Assembly: GCA_964446285.1 (NCBI GenBank)
Contig: CAYUNT010000066.1
Coordinates: 1-20,066, forward strand
DNA: 20,066 nucleotides
Direction: 5' to 3'
Source: CAYUNT01 sp964446285
GTDB taxonomy: Bacteria > Sumerlaeota > Sumerlaeia > SLMS01 > CAYUNT01
The notes under the pieces were generated by a model that searched no databases, had not been told where the DNA came from, and saw nothing but the letters and a program-made list of their open reading frames with translations. A program made the translations under genes and the position numbers. Below, in pieces: positions 1 to 6,859 of the stretch; positions within the stretch are counted from its first letter, which is position 1; every line of letters begins with the position of its first letter.

Positions 1-21
1 CCCGCAAAAAGAGATAAGACG

Positions 22-46
22 CGAGTGCGGAGCCTCGCGATCCCAT
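22..46 (-). repeat. Isolated inverted copy of the core of the right-end 68-bp repeat
   Basis: Read on the minus strand, these 25 bases match the core of the three full units near the right end (19866-19890, 19934-19958, 20002-20026) at 24 of 25 positions; the one difference is C for T. The shared string includes GATCGCGAGGCTC and ends GCACTCGC. It lies just beyond the stop codon of the small kinase gene at 49. The two loci are about 20 kb apart and in opposite orientation, so this looks like a dispersed extragenic repeat. Confidence 0.7.
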
Positions 47-48
47 TG

Positions 49-801
49 CTAATCCCGCGCCCCGTATTTTGCAATCCACGCGGCGGCGCGAACCCCAATT
101 GGACCGTCGCGCCGAGGCAGTCCGCGTTCCGGGTCGCTGTTGATCGCCGATGCGTCGCCCGTGTCTAAAAATCGCCGCATCCCCTCGAAATTCGCCCAGT
201 AATAAATGCCCCAGTTCTCCAGGCTCCAGGCAGCGTCGAAAGGATTCACCTCGTAGTCGATGTAAAACAATTCCCCATCTTGCAGGACGAAATTCGTCGG
301 AAAATAATCGAGATTCCAGCCGCCTTGGGCGCAATGACGCGCCATGCGAAACAAATCCCCAAGCGCCTTCTCGGGCACGCCGCCCCGCGCAATCGCCTCA
401 GCGGCCACTGGGCCGTCGATGAATTCCTTCACGAGGAGGCGCGCCGCGCCATCAGCCGCAAGAAGCCTCGGAATGGGCACACCGAGGCCCGAGAGAATCT
501 CGTGCGCGCGGATTTCCGCGGCGAATTTGTCGCCAAATTGATAATAGGGGCACGGTTCGTCGTGCATGAGTTTGACGACGCATTGGCGCGGCGCATTCTC
601 CTCAACCAGCGGATTCCTTTTCGCCACCTCTTCGCTTTCCGCCGTGGCCGCCCCATCTTTTTCCGCCAGCGCCAGCCACGAATAGCCGGATTTGCCCTTT
701 CCGAGCAGGCGAAGCAGCCGCAGCCTCCACCCCGCCACCCGAATCACTTGCCCCGGAGCGCGGGAATTCGACTGGTCCTTTGCAGATTCCGAATCACCCA
801 T
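49..801 (-). CDS. Small kinase-fold protein (atypical Ser/Thr kinase / phosphotransferase-like), catalytic residues intact
   Basis: A 250-residue soluble protein of the eukaryotic-like or aminoglycoside-phosphotransferase kinase fold. It has a glycine-rich loop (GKGKSGYS, 34-41), a beta-3 lysine (VVKLMHDE, K77), a catalytic loop with D165 and N170 (LDYFPTN) and a metal-binding IDYE with D182 in the DFG position. The ending, with NWGIYYW and a FLDTGD stretch, matches my recollection of a family of stand-alone bacterial kinases annotated as serine/threonine kinase; the substrate is unknown. The frame is open further upstream to 1131. I chose the ATG at 801 because the fold starts shortly after it and a GGGAG lies about 11 nt before it. 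It is divergent from the pseudokinase at 1047. Sugar or small-molecule kinase activity is an alternative. Confidence 0.8.
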   Translation of the reverse strand: MGDSESAKDQSNSRAPGQVIRVAGWRLRLLRLLGKGKSGYSWLALAEKDGAATAESEEVAKRNPLVEENAPRQCVVKLMHDEPCPYYQFGDKFAAEIRAHEILSGLGVPIPRLLAADGAARLLVKEFIDGPVAAEAIARGGVPEKALGDLFRMARHCAQGGWNLDYFPTNFVLQDGELFYIDYEVNPFDAAWSLENWGIYYWANFEGMRRFLDTGDASAINSDPERGLPRRDGPIGVRAAAWIAKYGARD

Positions 802-838
802 GCAGTGCGCATCTCCCGGCCTTGGCGGTCCCTGATTG

Positions 839-1048
839 TCAGGGCGGAGGAATTTTTGGCTCGATTGATTCCGCCCATCCGGCGAGGATACGCGCGATTT
901 CCAGGGCCGTGTCGAAAGGAAAATAGAGTTGCGGCCCCAGACGCCTCTGTGGACCATGCCAGAGAAATACCGCGCGCCCGCGAAGCAGAGGATGCTGCGC
1001 ACAGTCCCGCCCCATTCCCTCTCGATTCCCGCGCAAGGATGCCGCCAT
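839..1048 (-). CDS. Possible small hypothetical protein between the two kinase genes
   Basis: This 69-codon frame lies 37 nt upstream of the small kinase gene on the same strand. Its C-terminal half (LYFPFDTALEIARILAGW) looks like ordinary protein, with a likely amphipathic helix, and its codon use resembles that of neighbouring genes. I recognise no family. If the start is the ATG at 1048, it overlaps the ATG of the divergent gene at 1047 in a CATG. An inner ATG at 1015 would give 58 residues. Neither start has a good ribosome binding site: GGGGG is 7 nt before the first, and AGAGG is almost touching the second. It may be a gene remnant or chance. Confidence 0.3.
   Translation of the reverse strand: MAASLRGNREGMGRDCAQHPLLRGRAVFLWHGPQRRLGPQLYFPFDTALEIARILAGWAESIEPKIPPP
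1034..1039 (+). promoter_or_regulatory. Ribosome binding site of the pseudokinase gene
   Basis: AAGGA lies about 7 nt before the ATG at 1047. It fixes the plus-strand start, which is needed because a minus-strand frame is also open across this point. Confidence 0.6.
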
Positions 1049-2726
1049 GAGTTCGCCCCCGCCGCTCCCCCAAGCGCTCGGCCCGTATGAATTGCTGGGC
1101 CAGCTCGGAACCAATGGAACGCTGCACACATTTGCGGCCAAACACCGCGCGCAAGGCCATGAAGTGGTGATTACGATCGTTTTTGCCGACGAGGTGAGCG
1201 GCGAGGCCCGCGAGCAGTTTGTGGCGGACGCGCAGAAAATGATCGAGCGGCATTTCGAGCACGTTCTGGCCCCTGCGGAATGGGGGCTGGAAGGCGGGTG
1301 GTTCTGGTGCGCTTCGCCGCGCCTCGATGGCGATCACACTGGCCAGCACATGCGCACGAGCGGACTTCCTCCCGCGCCGCTTACCTTCGAACTTGCCCGC
1401 CAAGTGGCCGTTGGCCTCGGGGAACTTCACGCACTCGGAATTTCTCACGGCGCGGTCTCCCCCGCCACGGTCTTTGTGGACACGACCGCCCGCGCCGTGT
1501 TGATTCACTCGCCCTGGTGCGGAATTCTGCAAGGCCTGGAGGGAGGCTACTTGCATCCCTCCTTGATGAGTGTGCTGCCCTTTACCGCGCCCGAAGTAGC
1601 GGCGAACGGCAAGGCATCCCCGCAGGGCGACGCCTACTCGCTGGGATCGGTTCTTTACTTTCTTCTGCTGGGACGCCCAACGCATTGGGCGGATGATCCT
1701 GAGTCGCTCCTGCAAAGCCTGAAAACGGACCCGGTGGACTTTGCCCCGTTGCGCGAAGTGATTCCGCCCTCTGGCGTGGAACTAATCGAGGACCTTCTGG
1801 AAAAGGCCCCCGAGGATCGTCCAATCAATTGGCTCGCAATGATAGAGCGAATGGGCGGAATCGCCGAGGAAATGGGCGCGGGGGCAGGCGCGCCTCCGCC
1901 GGTGGAAGCGCCGTCGCTCGATTCGGCGGGGATGCAGTTGCCAACTGCCGCGGCGCTCCAAGCGGATATTCCCACCATTCGCGATGCCGATGCCGGCGGC
2001 GAACCGGAAGCCAGCACTCGCCCCTCCGGACGCCCAAAAAGGAAACGATCCAAGGCGCAGGAAGAGGCCCTGGCTCCTTCCGCGCTGCCCGAATCCGGCG
2101 AGAGTGCCGGGGCGCCTCCTCCGCCTCCATCGCCCGCCGCTCCTGTGTTTGATGCCGCCGCGCGGCACAAAGCGGCAGTGGCAGCAGACCAGGCGCCTCC
2201 CTCTGCCGCTCCCGAGCTGATTGGCGACGAAGGGCGCTCAAAAAAGGTGGTTCTTCTGATCGTCCTGGTTGGAATTGTTGTTTTGATAGGCGCGGTGGGC
2301 GGTTTTTTCGCCTTTCAATTCATAGGGAGCAAGCCCGCAGGAAAATCTGGCGGCCAGCGCACGGGAAACGTCCGCGGTTCGGGTCCGGGCGCGGGTGCGC
2401 CAAAAGGCGATTCCCAAACGCCCGCCGAACAGCCGCGCGACGCCTACTACACGAAAACAGCCGAGGGACTGCTGGCCGTTGGCACTCGAGTGCAGCTTTT
2501 CCGCAATCTTAAAAAACGCCTTCCGAAAAACCCGGCGGACTTTGGCGGAACGATTCCTGTCGATGCCTGGGGCACAGCGCTTGATATTCGCGAGGGGTTT
2601 GTCGTCAGCGCCGGCAAAGACAAAAAATGGGATACCAAGGACGACATCTATTACGATCCGGAGAGCCAGCTCATCGGCGGTTATTTGACAGGCGTGGACC
2701 TGCCCGATGAAGTTCTGGCCAAGTAG
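1047..2726 (+). CDS. Membrane-anchored pseudokinase with C-terminal GspG-like domain
   Basis: A protein of 559 residues. Residues 12-270 follow the serine/threonine kinase fold: GPYELLGQLG at the start, an APE motif (181-183), and DAYSLGSVLYFLLLG with a conserved D195 in the C-lobe. The catalytic residues are gone. The beta-3 lysine region reads VVITIVF, the HRDLKPxN loop reads HGAVSPATV (134-142), and the DFG position reads HSP (154-156). A proline/alanine-rich linker (about 275-395) with a basic patch (RPKRKRSK) leads to one transmembrane helix (about 400-425). The C-terminal domain (about 465-548) contains PVDAWGTALDI and AGKDKKWDTKDDI, like the C-terminal beta region of type II secretion pseudopilin GspG, where an acidic loop binds calcium. 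The order suggests a cytoplasmic kinase-like part and an external GspG-like part. A signalling or scaffold role is inferred; the partners are unknown. Confidence 0.85.
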   Translation: MSSPPPLPQALGPYELLGQLGTNGTLHTFAAKHRAQGHEVVITIVFADEVSGEAREQFVADAQKMIERHFEHVLAPAEWGLEGGWFWCASPRLDGDHTGQHMRTSGLPPAPLTFELARQVAVGLGELHALGISHGAVSPATVFVDTTARAVLIHSPWCGILQGLEGGYLHPSLMSVLPFTAPEVAANGKASPQGDAYSLGSVLYFLLLGRPTHWADDPESLLQSLKTDPVDFAPLREVIPPSGVELIEDLLEKAPEDRPINWLAMIERMGGIAEEMGAGAGAPPPVEAPSLDSAGMQLPTAAALQADIPTIRDADAGGEPEASTRPSGRPKRKRSKAQEEALAPSALPESGESAGAPPPPPSPAAPVFDAAARHKAAVAADQAPPSAAPELIGDEGRSKKVVLLIVLVGIVVLIGAVGGFFAFQFIGSKPAGKSGGQRTGNVRGSGPGAGAPKGDSQTPAEQPRDAYYTKTAEGLLAVGTRVQLFRNLKKRLPKNPADFGGTIPVDAWGTALDIREGFVVSAGKDKKWDTKDDIYYDPESQLIGGYLTGVDLPDEVLAK

Positions 2727-2816
2727 GCGCAGGCCGCGTTCCGCCATCACGCCAGCCCAGCGCATTGCGGCAAATGCCCTCAGGAAATGGCATGGTGTAT
2801 CTTTTCGTTGGCAATT

Positions 2817-2852
2817 GTCCCATAGGTCGCATAGGTCCCATTCGTCCCATTC
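2817..2852 (+). repeat. Four tandem 9-nt units of GTCCCATAG type
   Basis: The units are GTCCCATAG, GTCGCATAG, GTCCCATTC and GTCCCATTC, directly abutting. All four share GTCSCATWS. From memory, arrays of GTCCCATAG-type units recur between genes in some GC-rich environmental genomes. That memory was not checked here. Confidence 0.8.
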
Positions 2853-2925
2853 TCTGATCGCGCCGCAAGACATTCCGTTTGGCATTGAAAGGCCATAGCG
2901 CCTTCATTTTTTCCAAAAGGATTCC

Positions 2926-2954
2926 TTGACGCGCGGGAAGCAGGGCGCTAATGC
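2926..2954 (+). promoter_or_regulatory. Possible sigma-70-type promoter for the Ehr operon
   Basis: TTGACG (2926-2931) matches the -35 consensus at five of six positions and is followed, after 17 nt, by TAATGC (2949-2954), a poor -10. The spacing and position, about 135 nt before the first gene, are reasonable. The weak -10 keeps this tentative. Confidence 0.3.
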
Positions 2955-3028
2955 ACTATCCCCGTTTGGGCTGGGGGTTCGAATCAGGAGGCGTTTTCGC
3001 CCCGTTGCGCTCCCTAAAGGCGTCCTGT

Positions 3029-3045
3029 GCCTGATCCAATCAGGC
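3029..3045 (+). promoter_or_regulatory. Perfect hairpin in the Ehr operon leader
   Basis: GCCTGAT (3029-3035) pairs perfectly with ATCAGGC (3039-3045) across a 3-nt loop. It is flanked by a direct repeat, TCCTGTGC (3023-3030 and 3047-3054). CAGGAGGC (2985-2992) is the inverse of GCCTCCTG (3044-3051), so the strand can fold in two exclusive ways. No T-run follows, so this is not a terminator as it stands. Confidence 0.4.
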
Positions 3046-3089
3046 CTCCTGTGCTTGTTCCGCCCAGTCCGCGAGATTCCTCAATACCA

Positions 3090-5165
3090 ATGCCGCTTTT
3101 TCTACTCTCCCTTTTCATTCTCTTCGCTGGCGGATTCTTTTCGCTTCTGGCCCGCCGCTCCGAACGCCTGTCCATGACCCTGGGCGCGGCGAGCGCGGCG
3201 GTCGGATGCGCGCTTGGCCTCGTTCCCGCGCTGCATGTGCTGGCGTCGGGATTCGGAGCCATAAAAAACGTGATAGAAGCAGCTGAGCCAGTGGAGATTG
3301 CGAGAGCAGGCGCCGTCCTTGCGCTGCGGCTTCCCTGGAGCGTCCCTGGTGGTTCATTCCACATCGAAATCGACCCGCTTTCGGCTTTTTTCCTCATTCC
3401 GATTTTCGGCCTGAGCGCGCTGGCGGCCATCTATGGCGCGGAATATCTCGGCTCGTGGCGCGGGCGGCGCTCGGTGGGGCCGGCCTGGTTTTTCTTCAAT
3501 CTGCTTGTCATTGGCATGGCGCTTGTCGCCACATCGCGCAACGCTGTCCTTTTCCTCATCGCATGGGAAGTGATGTCTATCGCCTCGTTTTTCCTCGTAA
3601 CGAGCGAATCAGACCGCGAGGACGTGCGTTCGGCGGGATGGACGTATCTCGTGGCCACGCATCTGGGCACCGCGCTTCTTTTTGTGATGTTTTTATGGCT
3701 CGGGAGCGAGGCGGGTTCGTTTGAATTCGAACGCTTCCGCCTGATTCGCGACATGGGCATGTTCGGGCCAGACACCGCCGCCAGCGTGATTTTCGTTCTG
3801 GCGCTCATCGGATTTGGAACGAAAGCCGGACTGATGCCGCTGCACGTCTGGCTGCCCGAGGCGCACCCAGCCGCGCCGAGCCATGTGTCGGCCGTCATGT
3901 CGGGCGTGATGATCAAAACCGGAATCTACGGCATCGCGCGCGTGATGACCTGGCTGGCGGAGGACCCGCCCGCGTGGTGGGGATTGCTCCTGATCGCCGC
4001 CGGACTCGTCTCAGGAGTTTTGGGCGTGGCATTCGCATTGGCCCAGCGCGATCTCAAACGTCTGCTTGCCTATTCGAGCGTCGAGAACATCGGCATCATC
4101 ACAATGGGCCTCGGGCTGGGACTGCTCGGGCGTTCGCTCAACAGCCCGGCGCTCGCCGCCTTCGGGTTTGCGGGCGCGCTGCTGCATGTGCTCAATCATG
4201 CCGCCTTCAAAGGCCTATTGTTCCTTGGCGCGGGGAGCGTGGCCCACGCGGCGCATACACGCGACATCGAGCGCCTGGGCGGACTGCTCAAGCGGATGCC
4301 CTGGACGGGCGCGGCGTTTCTCGCTGGCGCGACGGCGATTTGCGGCCTGCCGCCTTTCAACGGATTCATCAGCGAATTTCTGATATTCTTTGGCGCGTTC
4401 GGAAGTTTTGCGCGCTCCGCCGCGCCTGCCGTGCCGCTCATCAGCATCATCGCGGCGCTGGCCTTAATCGGCGGATTGGCCGCGGCGTGCTTCGCCAAAG
4501 CGTTTGGGATTGTGTTCCTCGGCGAGCCGCGTGGCGAACAAGCGGCCCAGGCGCGCGAAAGCGGGCTGCTCATGCGGCTGCCGATGGCGGTGCTGGCGGT
4601 GGCGTGCCTGGCGATCGGCCTCGGAGCGCCGCGCCTGATCGGAATTATGGCCCCCGTGGCAGCGCCGCTCCTCGGACGCTCGGGCGATTTTGCCACGCAA
4701 GCCGCCACGCGCCTTTCGCTCAGCGCCATGCAAAAACCGCTCGAAATGATCGTATTCGGATCGTTTGTTTTTCTGGTGCTCGTGGCATTCCTGGCGTTTT
4801 TGCGGAGTCAACTGCTGGCGGGCCGGCCCATGGGCGAAACAGGCACATGGGATTGCGGCTATGCTCGCCCGACACCGCGGATGCAATACACGGCCTCGTC
4901 GTTCGCGCAGCCGCTGACGGATTTGTTCCGGGCAATCCTCCGTCCGCGCACCCAGATGAAACCACCGCGCGGATTGTTCCCCGCGGATGCCTCGTTCGAG
5001 AGCCACGCGCCCGACGTCTGCCGCGAGGGATTTTTCGCGCCCCTTTTCGGATTTCTTGCCCGGCATCTTGCGCGCCTGCGCCGCCTTCAGGAAGGCCGCG
5101 TTCAGGTGTATATTCTCTATATTATGTTGACGCTGATTGTGCTTTTGATCTGGCACCTGCGTTGA
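3090..5165 (+). CDS. hyfB: HyfB-like proton-antiporter-type membrane subunit of Ehr complex
   Basis: A hydrophobic protein of 691 residues in the NuoL/MrpA antiporter family, closest in layout to hydrogenase-4 subunit B (about 670 residues in E. coli). Ion-path residues of the family are present: E160 in LIAWEVMS, K245 in GFGTKAGLMPLHVWLPEAHP, K276 in GVMIKTGIYG, and the LKRLLAYSSVENIG stretch. The C-terminal tail GTWDCGYARPTPRMQYTASSFAQP is typical of HyfB. The frame is also open from a GTG at 3027, which has an AAAGG before it. I prefer the ATG at 3090 because MPLFLLSLF starts the first helix, as in relatives. First gene of the operon; expected to move protons or sodium ions across the inner membrane. 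Confidence 0.92.
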   Translation: MPLFLLSLFILFAGGFFSLLARRSERLSMTLGAASAAVGCALGLVPALHVLASGFGAIKNVIEAAEPVEIARAGAVLALRLPWSVPGGSFHIEIDPLSAFFLIPIFGLSALAAIYGAEYLGSWRGRRSVGPAWFFFNLLVIGMALVATSRNAVLFLIAWEVMSIASFFLVTSESDREDVRSAGWTYLVATHLGTALLFVMFLWLGSEAGSFEFERFRLIRDMGMFGPDTAASVIFVLALIGFGTKAGLMPLHVWLPEAHPAAPSHVSAVMSGVMIKTGIYGIARVMTWLAEDPPAWWGLLLIAAGLVSGVLGVAFALAQRDLKRLLAYSSVENIGIITMGLGLGLLGRSLNSPALAAFGFAGALLHVLNHAAFKGLLFLGAGSVAHAAHTRDIERLGGLLKRMPWTGAAFLAGATAICGLPPFNGFISEFLIFFGAFGSFARSAAPAVPLISIIAALALIGGLAAACFAKAFGIVFLGEPRGEQAAQARESGLLMRLPMAVLAVACLAIGLGAPRLIGIMAPVAAPLLGRSGDFATQAATRLSLSAMQKPLEMIVFGSFVFLVLVAFLAFLRSQLLAGRPMGETGTWDCGYARPTPRMQYTASSFAQPLTDLFRAILRPRTQMKPPRGLFPADASFESHAPDVCREGFFAPLFGFLARHLARLRRLQEGRVQVYILYIMLTLIVLLIWHLR

Positions 5166-5183
5166 GAAAATCCGATGAATGAT

Positions 5184-5210
5184 TTCTCCGCGTTTCTCTG
5201 CGCCTCTGCG
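5184..5210 (+). repeat. Short CTCTGCG-rich degenerate repeat between hyfB and hyfC
   Basis: The strings TTCTCCGCG, TTTCTCTGCG and CCTCTGCGG stand in a row in the 73-nt gap between hyfB and hyfC. The array looks like a small degenerate tandem repeat. From memory, similar CTCTGCG runs lie between genes in several unrelated GC-rich phyla. Confidence 0.4.
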
Positions 5211-5238
5211 GCGCGATTTCTTTCCGACTGATTCCCCA

Positions 5239-6147
5239 ATGACCATCTCGCTCGTCTCGTTTCTGCTCGCTCTGATCTTGTCGCCCCTGCTCCTTGGGGT
5301 GATTAACCGCACGAAAGCGATTTTCGCCGGACGGCGCGGGCAGCCGCTTCTGCAAACATATTACGATTTGCTGAAATTACTCGGCAAAGGCGCGGTCTAT
5401 AGCCGCACGACCACCTGGGTGTTCCGCGCGGGGCCGATCATCGGACTGGCGGCGGCGATGGGGGCCGCCGCGCTCATGCCGCTGGGCGGAACGATGGCGC
5501 TGGCGGCTTTTCCGGGCGATTTGGTGTTATTTGCGTATTTCCTTGGACTGATGCGATTCGCCACGGTGCTGGCGGCGCTCGACACCGGTTCGAGCTTCGA
5601 GGGCATGGGCGCCAGCCGCGAGGTGCAATTCGCCGCCCTCGCCGAACCGGCCCTGTTGCTGGCGCTGGCGGCCCTGGCGCGCCAGGCATCGAGCCTTTCG
5701 CTCTCGGGCATCGTGCCCGCGCTCGGAACGGGCGCGTGGGGCCAGGCCGCGCCCGTGCTGCTCCACGCCGCCGCCGCTCTGATCCTCGTTCTTCTCGTAG
5801 AAAACGCCCGCATCCCCTTCGACGATCCTAATACGCATCTCGAACTGACGATGATCCACGAGGTGATGGTGCTCGATCACGGCGGCGTGGATTTCGCGTT
5901 TATTCTGTATGGCGCGGCGTTGAAGATGTGGGCGCTCGGGGCGCTGGTCGTCGGGCTGCTTGTGCCCGTGCGGACAGGAAATCCGTGGATCGACCTCGGC
6001 GCGGGTGTGGCGGGGATGCTCGCGCTGGCCGTGGGGATTGGCGTTGTCGAATCGACAATGGCGCGGCTGCGGCTTATCCGCGTTCCGCAATTGCTGATTG
6101 GCGCGGGCGTGTTATCGGTGTTCGCGCTGGTTTTCGCACTGAGGTAA
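5239..6147 (+). CDS. hyfC: HyfC-like (NuoH/HycD family) membrane subunit
   Basis: A 302-residue integral membrane protein of the NuoH/HycD/HyfC family, the subunit that joins the soluble electron-transfer arm to the ion pumps. Visible family marks are GRRGQPLLQTYYDLLKLLGK near the N terminus, and an acidic loop, VENARIPFDDPNTHLELTMIHEV, which matches the conserved quinone-site/E-channel loop of NuoH. The length is close to E. coli HyfC (about 315). An upstream ATG at 5179 would add 20 residues that read through a repeat and look non-native (MISPRFSAPLRRDFF), so I start at MTISLVSF. No strong ribosome binding site precedes either start. It sits 73 nt after hyfB and 22 nt before hyfE. Confidence 0.92.
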   Translation: MTISLVSFLLALILSPLLLGVINRTKAIFAGRRGQPLLQTYYDLLKLLGKGAVYSRTTTWVFRAGPIIGLAAAMGAAALMPLGGTMALAAFPGDLVLFAYFLGLMRFATVLAALDTGSSFEGMGASREVQFAALAEPALLLALAALARQASSLSLSGIVPALGTGAWGQAAPVLLHAAAALILVLLVENARIPFDDPNTHLELTMIHEVMVLDHGGVDFAFILYGAALKMWALGALVVGLLVPVRTGNPWIDLGAGVAGMLALAVGIGVVESTMARLRLIRVPQLLIGAGVLSVFALVFALR

Positions 6148-6169
6148 GAGGCAAAAGGATTCCCTTCCC

Positions 6170-6820
6170 ATGCACGAATGGATCGACGCCGCTTTGATTG
6201 TGCTGCTCCTGACCAACCTGTTGCTGCTTGGCCATAGCCGCCTCGGAGCGTGCATCCGCATGGTGGCGATTCAGGGCGTGGTGCTGGGCTTCCTGATCCT
6301 TGGCAGCCATGCGGGTGAATTGGCCCCGCGCATCTGGGCGCTGGCGGCGGCGACGGTTGCGCTTAAAGGCGGCGTCTTTCCCTGGCTCCTGGCGCGGACG
6401 CTTCGAGGCGCGGGCGTCCGGCGCGAAATCGAACCGATTGTCGGCTACATTCCCTCGATCCTCGCAGGCGTGGCGCTTCTGGGATTGTCGTTCTGGATTG
6501 GGTCGCGCTTGCCCGTGCCGGGGGGCGGCGGAGCCGTATCGCCGCTCGCGCTCCCCATCGCGCTCTTCACAATGCTCACGGGCCTCGTGCTTTTGATCGG
6601 ACGCAAAAAGGCCCTGACGCAGGTGATCGGCTATCTCGTGCTCGAAAACGGAATTTTCGCAGCGGGTGCGGCGCTTATCATCCACCAGCCGCTGCTTGTG
6701 GAAACGGGCGTCCTGCTCGATGTCTTTTTCGCCGTGTTTGTCTTCGGAATTGCCATTTTCCACATCAGCCGCGAATTCAACCATATCGACACAGATCAAC
6801 TGGCGGCGCTGAAGGACTGA
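6170..6820 (+). CDS. hyfE: HyfE-like (NuoK-related) membrane subunit
   Basis: A protein of 216 residues, the same length as E. coli HyfE, with six or seven hydrophobic segments. The stretches LKGGVFPWLLARTLR, VGYIPSILAG and IGYLVLENGIF are typical of HyfE, whose C-terminal part resembles NuoK, including an acidic residue within a helix (the glutamate of VLENGIF). AAAGGA (6154-6159) lies 10 nt before the ATG. Order and strand match hyf-type operons, in which HyfE sits between antiporter-like subunits. It has no cofactor and is expected to be part of the ion-conducting membrane arm. Confidence 0.92.
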   Translation: MHEWIDAALIVLLLTNLLLLGHSRLGACIRMVAIQGVVLGFLILGSHAGELAPRIWALAAATVALKGGVFPWLLARTLRGAGVRREIEPIVGYIPSILAGVALLGLSFWIGSRLPVPGGGGAVSPLALPIALFTMLTGLVLLIGRKKALTQVIGYLVLENGIFAAGAALIIHQPLLVETGVLLDVFFAVFVFGIAIFHISREFNHIDTDQLAALKD

Positions 6821-6859
6821 CGCAATGGAAGGCCTGATCGAAGAGAAGGACCCAACCGA

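Larger units (their letters stand above)
2727..3089. other. Intergenic region: 9-nt repeat array and possible leader of the Ehr operon
   Basis: This is a 363-nt gap with no convincing gene. It holds the 9-nt tandem repeat at 2817-2852, a possible promoter at 2926-2954, and a GC-rich leader with inverted and direct repeats from 2985 to 3054. I see no good intrinsic terminator for the upstream gene. Confidence 0.6.

Noticed and set aside
2774..2793. Terminator after the pseudokinase gene (ATGCC/GGCAT)
   Set aside because: Only five base pairs with a ten-base loop, and the T-run is short and several bases away.
3027..3089. GTG start for hyfB at 3027
   Set aside because: It would add 21 proline-rich residues before the first helix; relatives begin at the helix. 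The AAAGG before it keeps it a possible alternative.
3974..5182. Long plus-strand frame within hyfB
   Set aside because: It is out of frame with the clear antiporter protein and rich in arginine and alanine; a shadow.
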